From: Stictocephala bisonia
Lineage: Eukaryota > Arthropoda > Insecta > Hemiptera > Membracidae
Direction: 5' to 3'
Length of the DNA: 64,000 nucleotides
NCBI GenBank assembly: GCA_035578905.1
Contig: JAQJVL010000004.1
Span: forward strand, 4,507,582 to 4,571,581
A program made the position numbers and the translations under genes. How positions within the stretch are numbered: position 1 is the stretch's first letter; every line of letters begins with the position of its first letter. The notes under the pieces are model-generated. The model saw only the letters and a list, made by a program, of their open reading frames with translations, was not told the DNA's origin and ran no database searches. Of this stretch, positions 37,501 to 48,109 are shown piece by piece.

Positions 37501-40500
37501 CCGAGTTGGGTGCTCTGCAAAAGAGCAGGGTACACGCCGTCTACCCCAGATTATTTATATGGGCTGAACTTGTTGATAGCCCATTTCACTGTGAAAAAGG
37601 TGACAATGTGCAAAACAATAGAGCTTTGGTTAATTTTAACATGTAAAAAATTACTTAATACATGGTTGAGCGAATATTTTTAGTTTAGGTTGAATTTTGG
37701 GTTAACAGATTAGTTTATTTTATAAAAATTACACTTTTGTAGAAATATGTTGATTCTTTTGAGTTGATTGTAGATTAACTAGTTGCATCTGTGGCACAGG
37801 TTTTGCCCGATGGTGATCATGACTTGGAGAGGGCCCAGAAAGTGACAGAAGTGGTCCTGGCAGCCGTGTACAAGGCTCTCAGTGACCATCATGTGTTCCT
37901 TGAGGGCACTTTGCTGAAACCCAACATGGTTACCGCTGGACAGTCTTGCACAAAGAAGTACACCTATGAGGACAATGCCAAAGCAACGGTGCTAGCCCTA
38001 TCTAGGACTGTTCCAGCTGCTGTTCCCGGTAATTTCAAAGCAATCTAAATGTATCTTAGTGGTAGAGGTGGAACATTTTATTTATGTAACACATTTATTT
38101 TGTTACGCACTGTAAAATTAAAATTTTAGATAACACTAGAGTTCTAAGACATGAAACAAAACAAGCTTCTGTATACTACATTTTCTTTAATTATTTATAA
38201 ATTAATCAAACATTTATTTATTACCAAACATTTTATCAGACCCGTTCTCAGATATTGTTACTTTAAATTATATAAATACATCATACACTAAGGTTCATAT
38301 GGTAAAATATTGTAAAATCCTAAATCAAATAACTTATACCAGATACATGTGAATCAGAATAAATAATATAAAAACATAGACCTGATTGAACAATGTATCA
38401 AAATCATGGGATATTGTGTAAAAGTTAAACTAAAATTATTGAAATTTAGCCATAAAATTATTTAAAATAAAAAGGTGCCATACTTTATTTCTGTGCTTTA
38501 TATACTAGAACTCTGCTAAAATATAAAAATGGCAGTTTATTAGACATTTACTTATTGATTTAAAACAGCAGTTTTGTTAATCATTAAAATTTGACACAAT
38601 ATTAAGAGGTTATATAATTGTAGTATTTTATCAGATAAAATAAGTAGCCAACACTAGAAATGAATAATTTCTAAGTACTAGTGAAAAATATACTGAAAAT
38701 GAACTAAAATTGTGTTTTAAATTCATGTTTCTGTACCAAAGTATTATTTACGCTAGATCTGTCAAATAATGTAAGCACTTATTTATACATATATTTAAGC
38801 AAATTTTACATCAAGTTTATTCCAACAATGTGCAAGTACACTACCAAGACATTTAATGTTAGATTTATCTTTTGTCTGTAACTGAAGAAAAAATTAGTAA
38901 CTTCAAAAGTTTACTTCATATTGTATTATTTTATTACTTAATTTTGCTGGTTTATCGTAGCATTTTGATTAATTTATGGATCATGGAATAATGTAATCCT
39001 CTAAATAATAAGTTAGTTTGTTTTAAAAAACCACAAAGTATATCGTAGCAAAGCATATGAATTTGGTGATTTCATACTTTATACTATGCATAGTTATATC
39101 AGTATACATTAAAGTAACAATAATAATATAATCAGTGTTGTAGTTGTAATAATATAATCAGAAAATTTATAAGATATTTTCTGAAATTATCAGGCATCAC
39201 TTTCTTGTCTGGGGGCCAGTCAGAAGAAGATGCTTCAGTAAACTTGGACGCTATCAACAAGTTCCCTGGTCCTAAGCCCTGGGCTCTCACTTTCAGCTAT
39301 GGACGAGCTCTCCAGGTAAGTCCAACTGCACAAATCAAATTGATCCTAGGTATGACTCAACTAGTGAGCATTGTTAAGCAGGTTAAAAAGTGATATTTAT
39401 TATGTAACTTTGCAGTTACAAAATCCCCCTTTTTTTTGCTATAAAACTTATAAATGATAATCAATCTATTATTCAAAAGTGCTACCCAAATTTAGTAAAA
39501 AATACGGAGTTAAAAAATAATAATAAATGCTCCATAAGTCTTTTTTTACATTGAATTAATGTTACAATTGATCAATAAAAATATTTTACCTTAACCTAAA
39601 AGGTAAACACAAAAAATGAATGAAAAACTAAAACACAAAAATGAATGAAAAAAACTAAACCTATATACATTATAATCATGAGACAAGTTTTGAATTATAT
39701 ATGAGATAACTGTATAAACAAAATTGTTTGAGAATTTCAGTCTTAATTGTTTTTAAAAGTACAACTAATATTTACTTATTACAAAAAAATTCTACTTATT
39801 TCAACAAATAAATAAGAAAATACAAAAATTATCTGCTTTCATGACTACATATGTCATATATATGCAGCCAAGTTCCTGCCAATTTACTTTTAGTGTAACA
39901 AATTAAATGTTATATCTATTTTAACTAAAAAAAACAAACAAAAAAACACCAATTCTCTGGCATAAAACGGATTACACTAGCATGGGAATAATATGAAAAC
40001 TGTACAGTATTATATAGTAAATTGGCATAAGAACACATAAAACTTAGCAACACAATACCAGCCTTAAGCCTTAAAAAAATTTAACCAAAAACCTTATTTC
40101 CTCTATTTAACTATAAAAGCTCTGATTCCATAATATGAAATTAACAGTAACACAGTTATAATACCAATATAGTATTATAGTACAGTATTATACATAAACA
40201 AACAAAGGCCTCCAAAAGTAATTTAAAAATCTCATTTAAGCGGTAAAGGAGAGATGAGAAAATTAAATATTTATATCTAAATTGATTCGAAGGACCAGGG
40301 AAGTTTTATATTAAAAAACGCCCAAAAAGTTAATGTCTATAGAGAGAGTTTGTGGATAATTTGTTGTTACAAAATGGGACAAAATGTCGAGCAATATGCT
40401 TACAAAAATAACTAAAGTTACACACATGAAATGATGAAAACAGTACCTTGTCCAATATTCCAATTAGGTGAGGGAAGGTCCGGAGACAACCGTTGGTGAG

Positions 40501-43500
40501 GTGGTAGCGAGGTCCATCAATGTCCTGGTACAAAGTAGGGAAACGCCAATGAACGACAGTTCTCACTTCATTTCACCTTCTTGACACGAATCACGGTAGA
40601 ACGCTTTTCGCAAAGTTCATCTGCCACGGAAGCGCGCACAAAGGAAGTTCTAGAAGATCTTGAAGCACAGACAATGACGGGAGTTCACACAAGAAATTAA
40701 ATGTACAAAATATCACACACAAAAATATTAAAAGACGTTTAAGAGTGGTTAAAAGAGATTTAGAGAAACAATATAGAGAAAGCACGAGGCAGAGGGCCTC
40801 CAAAAGTGTATATGAGAGAAGTGCGTTGTGAGCCAGGGACGTTACAAGACAGACTTTTCTAGACAGAGTGGTATGGCGTAAACCCCGCGTGGTGCAAAAC
40901 GTTTTTAGAACAGTGCATTCCAACCAATCAGATTTCAAGACGACTGACTACGTCATATCGCCTGATTTATATCGCTTTTAGAAAGCGTTATCCCCCTCTC
41001 TCTCTCTGTTGAAATATTTCAAACTAAAAAATAAGACAACTTAAAATGCACTCTTGGCTTAAAAACTATTTCTTAATGCTAAAGTGTTAACACATTAAAT
41101 GCTATTATAAAACCTTAAAATATAAGTACTGAACATCATTATTTTCATTAAAAAACCGCTGATTACTGGTTTAATTCAGAAAAGTCTGTTGGTATGGGAA
41201 GAGGTTATTAAAATTGCTACTTTACGAGATGTGGCTAGAAAAAACCGGACTGAGGCTGAAAATAAAATTTACTTACAAATATTTACGTTTTGATGTTACC
41301 CCCTTCAATGTGCTCCCCTCCTCGTTCTCTAAATCGCTTGATGCGTGTTTTCCACCGAGTGTAGCACTGCTGGAGATCATTTTAAACCCGTTCATGACTT
41401 CCATCGGTTTTTATCTTACTGCTCTCAAAACTCGTTCCTTTCAATACTGACTTGACTTAAGGAATCAAAAATGTCATAGGGGGGCCAAGTCAGGTGACTA
41501 TGGTGGATGGTCTAACACAGGAATGTTGTGGTTTGCCAAAAACATCTTCACTGACAAAGCGTTGTGAGCTGGGGCATTGTCCTGGTGGATGATCCATGAC
41601 TTGTTTTTCCAAAAAATCATTCCGCTTTCTCCGTACTTGCTCACGTAGGGTAGTCAGACGTTAAATGTAGTAATTTTGGTTAATTGTTTGCCCCTCTGGT
41701 ACCCAATCAATGTGCACAATACCTTTGATATAAAAAAACACAATGATCATGGTCATGAATTTTGACTTTGTCATTCGTGCTTTTTAGTTGTGGAGAAGCA
41801 GGGGATTTGACATTAAAGCACTTGTTGTTACATTAAAAATGTTTCACATGCAGATTTTCCAAGTTTGTAAAGAAATTTAATGTTCACACGCTGTTTTCTT
41901 CTGGATACTAAAATTTTTATGACGCATAGACAAAAGGTTATATGCTTATAACTGACGCCACAGGCGGAATGAGTGCGGGAAAGAGACGAAACTCAAGCAG
42001 TGAGTGGAGGGGGAGTCACGTGACCAGCCATACGATGATCAGCCTTGTTGCATTCATTCTTTGGCTACGGCAATACTAATCCGGTTTCTTTCTAGCCAAA
42101 CCTCGTATCATGAACATAAATTAATTCAGGACAACTCACCTCATCTACCTTCTATTAAAACTAACCTTCTCAGTCGTCTATCTCACTATCGCAAAGTAAA
42201 GATACCTCAGTATTACTTTCTGGAATCATTCATCGCCACTGGTTCCAAAGGAAGTAACTGATAATTTTCAGTCATCATCTATGATGTACAAAAATGTACA
42301 CTGTACTCATTATATTGTCTTGTATCATCTGATCTTAAAGTAATATCTCCATCATAACAAATAATGATAAAATATCGAAAAAACACAATTTAAAGTTTAC
42401 ACCTCTTTTACTAAAAAGTATTGAACTAAATGTAATAAGTCTAAATTGACATAAAGTACCCTGTATGAAGAAGAGCTTGTATCAAAGAAAATGTTACATG
42501 CTCTTAGAATACAGAATCTCTAACAGAAGTCTGTATATTGACAAAGACATAACAAACAATTTGAGGATTTTATAAATTTGAATCATAGAGATCAGAAAAT
42601 TATACTCATTGCTTTGAATTGAGTTCTTATTATTTATTTTGACCTCCAGACATTTCAAATATACTAAATATAGCATCCTCGATGGTAAAGCTGGTAGTAG
42701 CTATATTTCACTTTTGTCTAAATTATAGTTTTAATTTTGAATGCAATTGAAGATGGAGCTTGTCACCATGCATCCTTGTAATTTAGTACTGTACATGTTG
42801 TCTTCATGTTATAGGCCTCAGTTCTGAGAGCTTGGGGAGGCAAGGCAGATCAGGTGAAGGCTGGTCAGGATGAGCTTCTCAAGCGTGCTAAGGTAAACCT
42901 CATTTAAATTTATATTTGTAAAAGATTTACTGAAGAGAAATAAGATAGTAAGTACTAAGTAGACATTAAGTAATTGGGAAGCTCACACCACAGGTTATTT
43001 TTATGATGTTTCAATATTTTCAGTTGCAACTATAAGTTCCATCTTTTCCCACAAAGATCAATCAATCAATTATTTCCTTTATTCCATAAAGTTGTGTGCA
43101 TAATAAATGAAATTGCTGAAAGCATGGCTCTTAGAGAACCCCTTCTATAGCTTAAGGGAATATTTTGAGGCTGATTTCTCAGGTTTAATTGGGCATGTGA
43201 ATGCTTAGTTCAGGTCTGTATTTGCTTGGTTTTCTTCTCCTTGCATGGAGTGCTGCATGCAGGCTTGCCTTGCTTTTGTTTTGTTTTTATTTATTTTAGC
43301 TGTGTGACTTGCTAGTTTTAGATAATCTATTGATATAACTTACTAGTTTTGCATGGTGTGATTTTGTGCTTTTTAGTTTGGTTTTATTTTTTAGCATGAT
43401 TAGTATTTATTAAATACTTAGAATAATATCTTTTGACTTAGCCTATTGTATTGCAATGTACTGAATGGCCAAATAAATCTTTGAATCTTTGAAATTAAAT

Positions 43501-46500
43501 GAAAAAATGCCTTTATTAAAGGGGTGAAGTTAGGAAAGTTTCATCCAACACTTAACCCCAAAAGTTAATACATAAGCTAAGTATTATACATGAGCATTGA
43601 ATAAAAAGAGTGATTAACTAGATAGCTTTTTAGACATCTTGTAAATATATTTGTTTCTTTTATTTGTTTTATGTCATTAGGAAGATAATGAATCAATTTA
43701 TAATGCAGCACTAGCCTATGGGGTTTAATAATAAGATGTCTAGTATTATAAGTGTAATGCTGATTGTTAGTTAAATTAGACTGTCTCTCTTTATAGTGAG
43801 ATAATGTAAAACATACCTAGATAGTTGGAAAAGTTAAAATGTTAAGTTCTTTGAATTCCTGTTTGCATGAATCTGCTTTGGTTTAGATACAATACATATA
43901 ATGTTCTTTTGTATCTTGAAAACAATATTTTGATATCTGGTTGGTAAATTTCCCAACAGTTGAACACCATACGATATATAAATGTAACATTAAGCATAGT
44001 AGATGGATTATAACACATTTTTTTTACAAATTGTGCCAATCTACAAATAAAAAAATTAGCTGAGTTTAATTTTAGTTAGATTGGAGTCAACATGTAATCC
44101 CAAAACTTTAACCTAACTACTGATGACTGTCACTTTTGCAACGGTTAAACACTGTCGCGAGCTAATCACTTTATAAAGTAATGAATATGTTTTATGACCA
44201 ATATATCATTATTATATCATAGTCGATGAACCGATATATAAATATCTAATTGCATTTCACTATGATTAAAATATGAAGAGAAGCAGAATTTTGTAGTTCA
44301 GTTTTCAGTTTTGCCATATCTATTGTGTTATATTTACATTAGTTGCTGTCAATGTTTTGTATTCCATAAACTGTTTTTGAAGTAGATGAGGTTATAGGGG
44401 TTGGCACGTTATGGAAGGAGTCAATTCCTCCTATATATTGGACTCTTTCAGTAACGTAAGATTCAAGCCAGTTTAAAAGTTGAGCCCCTAATTTCCTAAT
44501 TATTAAATTTTCTCTGTAAAAGATTTATATTGACACTGTCAAATTCCCTTCCGAGGTCACGGAACAAAGTAACATGATCAGTTTTAGCTTCTAAACAAGA
44601 CACAACATTAGTGATAATATCATTCACTGGACCGATTTTAGAATTACCGTTTTGAAAGCCATATTGCTCAAGGATGAGCGAAGGTAATAGTTGGTTTAAA
44701 TATGTATTATTTGGAAAATGTGGTTTAAATATGTATTATTTGGAAAATGTAAAAAAGAGGATAAAAGAGCTACAGGTCGATAATTTTCCACCAAGTATTA
44801 TGTATTTCTTCTTTTTTGTATAACGGTTTAGCTGACGGGAATAATTTATTTTTAAATGAACAATTTTTAAAATGAGTAAGGGGTGCAAGAATAAACTTGG
44901 CAGTTTGCTTTATACTGAATTTAGATATACTATCAAGCCCAAATGAATGTTTATTTTTATGACTGCTCATAACAGAAAGTACTTCTGTTTTTTGTGACTT
45001 TTCTAAACAACATGGAACATGACGAAATGGCTTCAGAGGAAATTAAAATGTTTAATTTCCCAATAATTTTTCTTTTTTTGTTCTTTAGCCTGTGTCGATG
45101 AAATAGCTGCTAAAATAATTTGTAATTTCAACGAGGTCTGTGATTTGTATATTATTACCTTTTAATAACGAGATATCATTATTTTCTTTTTTAAATTTAT
45201 TTTATTCCATATTGACTACATCCCATGCTGCTTTTAATTTTGTTACTGGAGTCCTGGATACCTTTAGACTTGATTTGTAAGTTTTTTAATTCAAACCACA
45301 GTACTGCTTAAACCCACGATCATAGATTCTTCACATCTCCTTCTCAACTCAACTCAATTCTCTAAGATTATGTTTTAAAGCAGTATGCCTTTAGTTACCC
45401 ATTAATTTTTTGATCTAATTATATTATTTGAATCGATTTAAATGTTGAGTTTAGGACATTAAACATCATAGTAATACATAAATATGATAAAAAATGCATG
45501 TAACTTAGAATCTACACTGTTATTTATACACACCTGTATATATTTATTTATATACATTTTTATTTTTACATAACTAAATAATGTTTTAAAAGATTAACAT
45601 TTGTTCCTTTGGTTTTCGTTTTTTATATATATGTTGACTGGAATGATTTTTTGCAAAGACTTACACCTAGAGAGAAAATAATTTGAATACAATAATGATC
45701 AGATGTATTCAGTTTACAATTTCTGATCCAAATAATTCAAAATTTGTCGTTATATTATCAATACCAGTACTTGATGTGTGCGTTACTTTAGTTGGTTGTC
45801 TAATACAAGTGAAAAATTGTTACTTAACAAAATTTTCTAACATTTGTTTTAGTATCATTTCCATGTCTCTATGTTCCAGTCTCCTTAAATTAAAATTTTA
45901 CACTTACCAAAATGGTTGTTCATAAGCAGTGTTCCAGCTTATAAAAAAACATGTCTAAATTTTCCATTTGGTGGTCCTTACAAGCCAAAAATAAAAATAT
46001 GTCCTTGTTCATTTCTTACCTTAATAGAAATAAGCATTAATTTCCAAATGACACAAGATTTGTATTGTCTGTAACTAAAACAAAACAATTTATAGCCACG
46101 AAAATCAATTTTAGATATTTCATAACTTTAAAACTGTGATTAGTTAATGTAAATATATCTGGTTTGTCCTCCTCTATATGTTCTAATATATTGGAATCTG
46201 ATTAATTAAATAAAAATATTTTTTTTTTTTTTCGATATTTGGGTATTGTTTTCTTGAATTTACAAACCCTTAAATTTTATTAGAGATTTTGTTTAAGTGT
46301 TTATAAGGAGATTTATGCTGTTGTTTGAAAAAGAATAATTATTATTTACATTCTTACAACTAGTACACAGTTGGTTTCCTACATTCATTTGCGATATCGG
46401 GGAGGCACCAGCAAAACTTCACTTAAATTTGCTTTAATGCACTGAAATTAACTTTGTCATAGAATGTGCTGGCATGGGTCTTGGTTTTACTCTTTTTTTT

Positions 46501-47859
46501 TCCTTACTATGACCATTCCTCATAGACCATTAATCTGTGCAAGGAACTTATTCAGACATAGTAAGGAGGCGAACTAGTACAGTAGAAGATGAATATTACT
46601 GATAAATCATCCAGTCTTGGCCAGATTGGAACAAGCCCTATCTCGAACCCATGCTCATAGTCCTGACGCCTTAGACCGCTCGGCCACCAACTCTCCCATA
46701 CGGTTGTCTAGTTGATTGGCCTTGGTTGTATAGTTGTTGAACATGAGCTGTCTCAAAGTTTTGTGTAGTATGGTTTGATTTTCCAGTCGTAGTGGGGGGT
46801 ACTCTTGCAGTGAATGAGCATCTAGTGACGATGTTTTACAAGATTACTTTAACAAAGTGATAATTGAAGCACTGTCAAGCTTTGAACCATAAACAAATAT
46901 TTTTCTTAGAATTTACTAAACCATGCGATCATTGTGATATCATAATATCAATAAATGCAATCAACAGTCATCCATTTCTATCATCATTCAAATGATTCTC
47001 TTTTAGCTACGTTTAAGTCTTATTTCTGCTACGCTATAGTAACTAAGTTTAATTTAGTCTTTTTTTCTTCTTTTAGTGTTTGTTGAACTGATAGGAAATG
47101 ATTTGAGTATAGTCGCTATATTATTGAGCATTGTAGTAAAATAATAATTCCGCCAAGATAAGAAAAATAATGTATAGTCAGTTATGAGTGCAGTTTAGGG
47201 GACAAACTTGAACCTACGTTCCACAGTATTTTTATCTCATAGATGGATTTAATAATTCACTGAATATTCATGTCTATTTACATATATATTAAAATCCGTA
47301 TTGAAGAGCAGTGTTTTGTAAAATTTTTATATGAACAGTTAGTAAATTATTGACAGTATAGATGATAGCAATCTGAAGAAAATATAAACATAACAAAATG
47401 TACTGTAGAATCACCAATAGTCACACAATTGTTGCACATCTCTCAAAGTTATCATATGGAAAAATGTTAAGTTGACAAAACATCAGAACATTTAACCTTA
47501 CTAATTTCCAAACAAAAATATTGTCACTGATGAACAGTTAATTTTTTTTTCCAGTACACAACTACAATGATAAAAACTTGTATGAGTTACCGAGCCAAGT
47601 GTGCATGACATGGAGTCTACATCACTATCGATACTGTGGCACTTTATATAATCCTGAAGTTCATTAAGTATTTGTGCATGTATACATGCGTATACACAAG
47701 TAATTAAAATGGTTGTAATTTTGTTTAACCTTGAATAATTTTGTTCTCAACTATATTTTTCAGGCAAATGGCTTGGCATCTCTAGGACAATACACCGCAG
47801 GGTCTGTTGCTGGAAAGGCTGGAGATTCCAGTCTCTTCATCAAGAATCATGCCTACTAA
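31141..47859 (+). CDS. Ald: Fructose-bisphosphate aldolase, class I (six coding exons)
   Basis: Class I aldolase cleaves fructose-1,6-bisphosphate to dihydroxyacetone phosphate and glyceraldehyde-3-phosphate in cytosolic glycolysis, and runs in reverse in gluconeogenesis. Six exons (31141-31519, 34454-34644, 37800-38028, 39194-39315, 42815-42892, 47764-47859) join at GT/AG borders with consistent phases to give 1095 nt, that is 364 residues plus TAA, the usual family length. The N-terminus MTTYFNYP is typical of insect aldolases. Residues expected from the rabbit enzyme fall at the expected positions, shifted by one for the initiator Met: D34 in LAADES, K147 and R149, E188 and E190 in IVEPEV, the Schiff-base lysine K230 in LLKPNMV, and the C-terminal tyrosine Y364 in NHAY. 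No exon has a frameshift or stop. The introns (1.2-4.9 kb) are full of transposon remnants. Drosophila Ald uses alternative last exons; I saw no second terminal exon here. The symbol follows the fly gene. Confidence 0.97.
31751..32004. repeat. 85-bp tandem repeat, 3 units, in aldolase intron 1
   Basis: TGTTAAAACTAGCATTCGAA starts at 31752, 31837 and 31922. The units are almost identical, so the triplication is recent. Confidence 0.95.
32030..33530 (+). pseudogene. Decayed jockey-like non-LTR element in aldolase intron 1
   Basis: Readable blocks include [13 protein letters not shown] (near 32210), then [17 protein letters not shown] (near 32500), the typical stretch between endonuclease and RT. 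After the minisatellite insertion come [32 protein letters not shown] (33183) and [14 protein letters not shown]. In the RT A motif the residue after AF is Gly instead of the expected Asp, and the YADD block is missing. Stops and frameshifts are frequent. Confidence 0.8.
32760..32975. repeat. 36-bp minisatellite, inverted array inside a retroelement in aldolase intron 1
   Basis: Units read GTACGTGTGTGGGTGTGCGG then ATGGGTCAGTACTATT, 36 bp, which is the complement-strand form of the unit at 13290 with several substitutions. Three to five units are recognisable. They lie between two parts of one non-LTR reading (before 32740 and after 33005). CTCTAGATG occurs on the right side twice (32971 and 32997). 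Confidence 0.82.
34454..34644 (+). CDS. Ald: Aldolase coding exon 2 (residues 127-190)
   Basis: The acceptor TTTTTGCAG ends at 34453. The reading runs from [11 protein letters not shown] to IVPIVEPE and carries K147, R149, E188 and E190. The exon ends on a codon boundary at GAG before the donor GTTTGT, which is weaker than the other donors of this gene. Confidence 0.95.
34645..37799 (+). other. Ald: Aldolase intron 2
   Basis: 3.2-kb phase-0 intron. Most of it is one antisense non-LTR retrotransposon with RT and RNase H remnants (35240-37615). The rest is AT-rich without features. Confidence 0.9.
35240..37615 (-). pseudogene. Antisense non-LTR retrotransposon with RT and RNase H, aldolase intron 2
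   Basis: On the minus strand, in order: [12 protein letters not shown] and [11 protein letters not shown] (near 37590-37500); [19 protein letters not shown] and [10 protein letters not shown] (37400-37120); [11 protein letters not shown] and YKYADN (37098-36910); ISYGALVWW (near 36600); [10 protein letters not shown] (near 36195); [10 protein letters not shown] and [10 protein letters not shown] (36030-35865); and a C-terminal [16 protein letters not shown] (near 35620). This RT followed by RNase H order belongs to I/Loa-like clades. The second D of YADD reads N, and several shifts break the frame. Copies of this element in functional form reverse-transcribe their own RNA at a nicked target. 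Confidence 0.87.
37800..38028 (+). CDS. Ald: Aldolase coding exon 3 (residues 191-266 plus one base)
   Basis: The acceptor GGCACAG ends at 37799. The exon starts [13 protein letters not shown] and holds the Schiff-base lysine K230 in LLKPNMV. It ends CCC-G before the donor GTAATT at 38029. Confidence 0.96.
38029..39193 (+). other. Ald: Aldolase intron 3
   Basis: 1.2-kb AT-rich intron, phase 1. I see no coding fragment, tandem repeat or transposon end in it. Confidence 0.85.
39194..39315 (+). CDS. Ald: Aldolase coding exon 4 (residues 267-307)
   Basis: The acceptor ATTATCAG ends at 39193. The exon encodes [15 protein letters not shown] through [12 protein letters not shown], which contributes to the phosphate-binding end of the barrel in the family. 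It ends on a codon boundary at CAG before GTAAGT. Confidence 0.96.
40447..40975 (-). promoter_or_regulatory. Promoter-like antisense segment with possible 5' exon in aldolase intron 4
   Basis: Read on the minus strand: TATAAATC (40971-40964), then CTGATTGGTTGG (a CCAAT-type box, near 40930), TTCTAGAA-type heat-shock-like pairs near 40860 and 40650, and a final AAG-GTACTG donor whose exon side ends at 40447. No long reading frame is conserved. It may be a transposon or LTR promoter or a nested transcript. Confidence 0.25.
41225..42105 (-). mobile_element. Mariner element with TA duplication, internally deleted
   Basis: The ends are inverted repeats: CGAGATGTGGCTAGAAAAAA at 41225 and, on the other strand, CGAGGTTTGGCTAGAAAGAA starting at 42105. 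Both ends are flanked by TA (41223-41224, 42106-42107), as for all Tc1/mariner insertions. The minus strand reads a mariner transposase in pieces. An N-terminal [16 protein letters not shown] stretch near 41900 is followed, after a large gap, by the catalytic region [15 protein letters not shown], a QDNAPAH-type segment near 41570 and HPP-SPDLAP near 41495 with the Tyr codon replaced by TAG. At 881 bp it is shorter than the usual 1.3 kb, so several hundred bases are missing, and stops and frameshifts make it inactive. Confidence 0.9.
42815..42892 (+). CDS. Ald: Aldolase coding exon 5 (residues 308-333)
   Basis: This 78-nt exon follows the acceptor TTATAG and reads [15 protein letters not shown] through LLKRAK. 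It ends on a codon boundary before GTAAAC. It is too short to be visible without the flanking exons, but phase and homology fix it. Confidence 0.95.
43060..43494 (+). mobile_element. Probable 3' end of a non-LTR retrotransposon
   Basis: A T-rich stretch without coding ends in GCAATGTACTGAATGGCCAA then ATAAATCTTTGAATCTTTGAA, the short tandem tail typical of many insect jockey/CR1-type elements (here a duplicated CTTTGAAT). The 5' limit is not clear. Confidence 0.5.
43600..45310 (-). pseudogene. Heavily decayed antisense non-LTR element, aldolase intron 5
   Basis: Minus-strand blocks: [20 protein letters not shown] with [13 protein letters not shown] (near 45190-45100); [12 protein letters not shown] with [11 protein letters not shown] (44950-44860); ILKSVQ-type RT finger residues and [16 protein letters not shown] (near 44430); and a C-terminal [10 protein letters not shown] (near 43980). 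These follow the domain order of jockey/CR1-type RTs. The YADD part is deleted. A 27-bp direct duplication occurs at about 44690-44747. Confidence 0.65.
46600..46697 (-). mobile_element. tRNA-like SINE head (Leu/Ser-type), minus strand
   Basis: The minus strand reads TTGGTGGCCGAGCGGTCTAA then GGCGTCAGGACT and TGGGTTCGAGATAGG, that is a Leu/Ser-type tRNA A-box and D-loop region followed by a B box. The acceptor stem and anticodon arm do not close as a true tRNA, so I call a SINE head. It lies in aldolase intron 5, antisense to the gene. Confidence 0.6.
47764..47859 (+). CDS. Ald: Aldolase coding exon 6, terminal (residues 334-364 and stop)
   Basis: The acceptor ATTTTTCAG ends at 47763. The exon reads [15 protein letters not shown] to IKNHAY followed by TAA. 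The final tyrosine is required for full activity toward fructose-1,6-bisphosphate in the family. Confidence 0.95.
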   Translation, partial: ANGLASLGQYTAGSVAGKAGDSSLFIKNHAY

Positions 47860-48098
47860 TCATCTATTCCAGTATAAATAATTTCTATTGTATAATGAAT
47901 GTTAAAATAATTATGATTTATTTGTTGCTAAAACATGATTTTAATGCAGTTTGTAATCTGTCATATTTATTTTGTACTATTAAATATTAGTTATTTTCAT
48001 TTACTTGCACTCTGAGATCAGGATCAGTTTTATTAGTTACCATTAATTAGAAACTTAAATTAGAATTAATTTCACTTATCTGTTGTTATATTTGAAAG

Positions 48099-48104
48099 AA
48101 TAAA
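48099..48104 (+). terminator. Ald: Aldolase poly(A) signal AATAAA
   Basis: A canonical AATAAA lies 240 bases after the aldolase stop codon in AT-rich DNA. It would give a 3' UTR of roughly 260 bases. Confidence 0.55.
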
Positions 48105-48109
48105 TATTG

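Larger units (their letters stand above)
39316..42814 (+). other. Ald: Aldolase intron 4
   Basis: 3.5-kb phase-0 intron containing a promoter-like antisense segment (40447-40975), a short CT run near 40994-41006 and an internally deleted mariner (41225-42105). 39400-40230 and 42270-42800 are AT-rich with nothing recognised. Confidence 0.85.
42893..47763 (+). other. Ald: Aldolase intron 5
   Basis: 4.9-kb phase-0 intron with a plus-strand non-LTR 3' tail (to about 43494), a decayed antisense non-LTR body (about 43600-45310) and a tRNA-like SINE fragment (46600-46697). 45310-46560 and 46720-47760 are AT-rich with nothing recognised. Confidence 0.85.

Noticed and set aside
40640..40670. Functional heat-shock element regulating aldolase
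   Set aside because: The GAA/TTC spacing is only partly correct and it lies deep in intron 4 on what looks like a repeat. It is kept only as part of the antisense promoter-like segment.
46600..46697. True tRNA gene (Leu or Ser)
   Set aside because: Box A and box B are tRNA-like, but the acceptor stem and anticodon arm do not form. A SINE head explains it better.
42893..47763. Alternative terminal aldolase exon in intron 5, as in Drosophila
   Set aside because: I looked for a second ANG/NHAY-type exon here and after 47859 and found none. The intron content is retroelement DNA.
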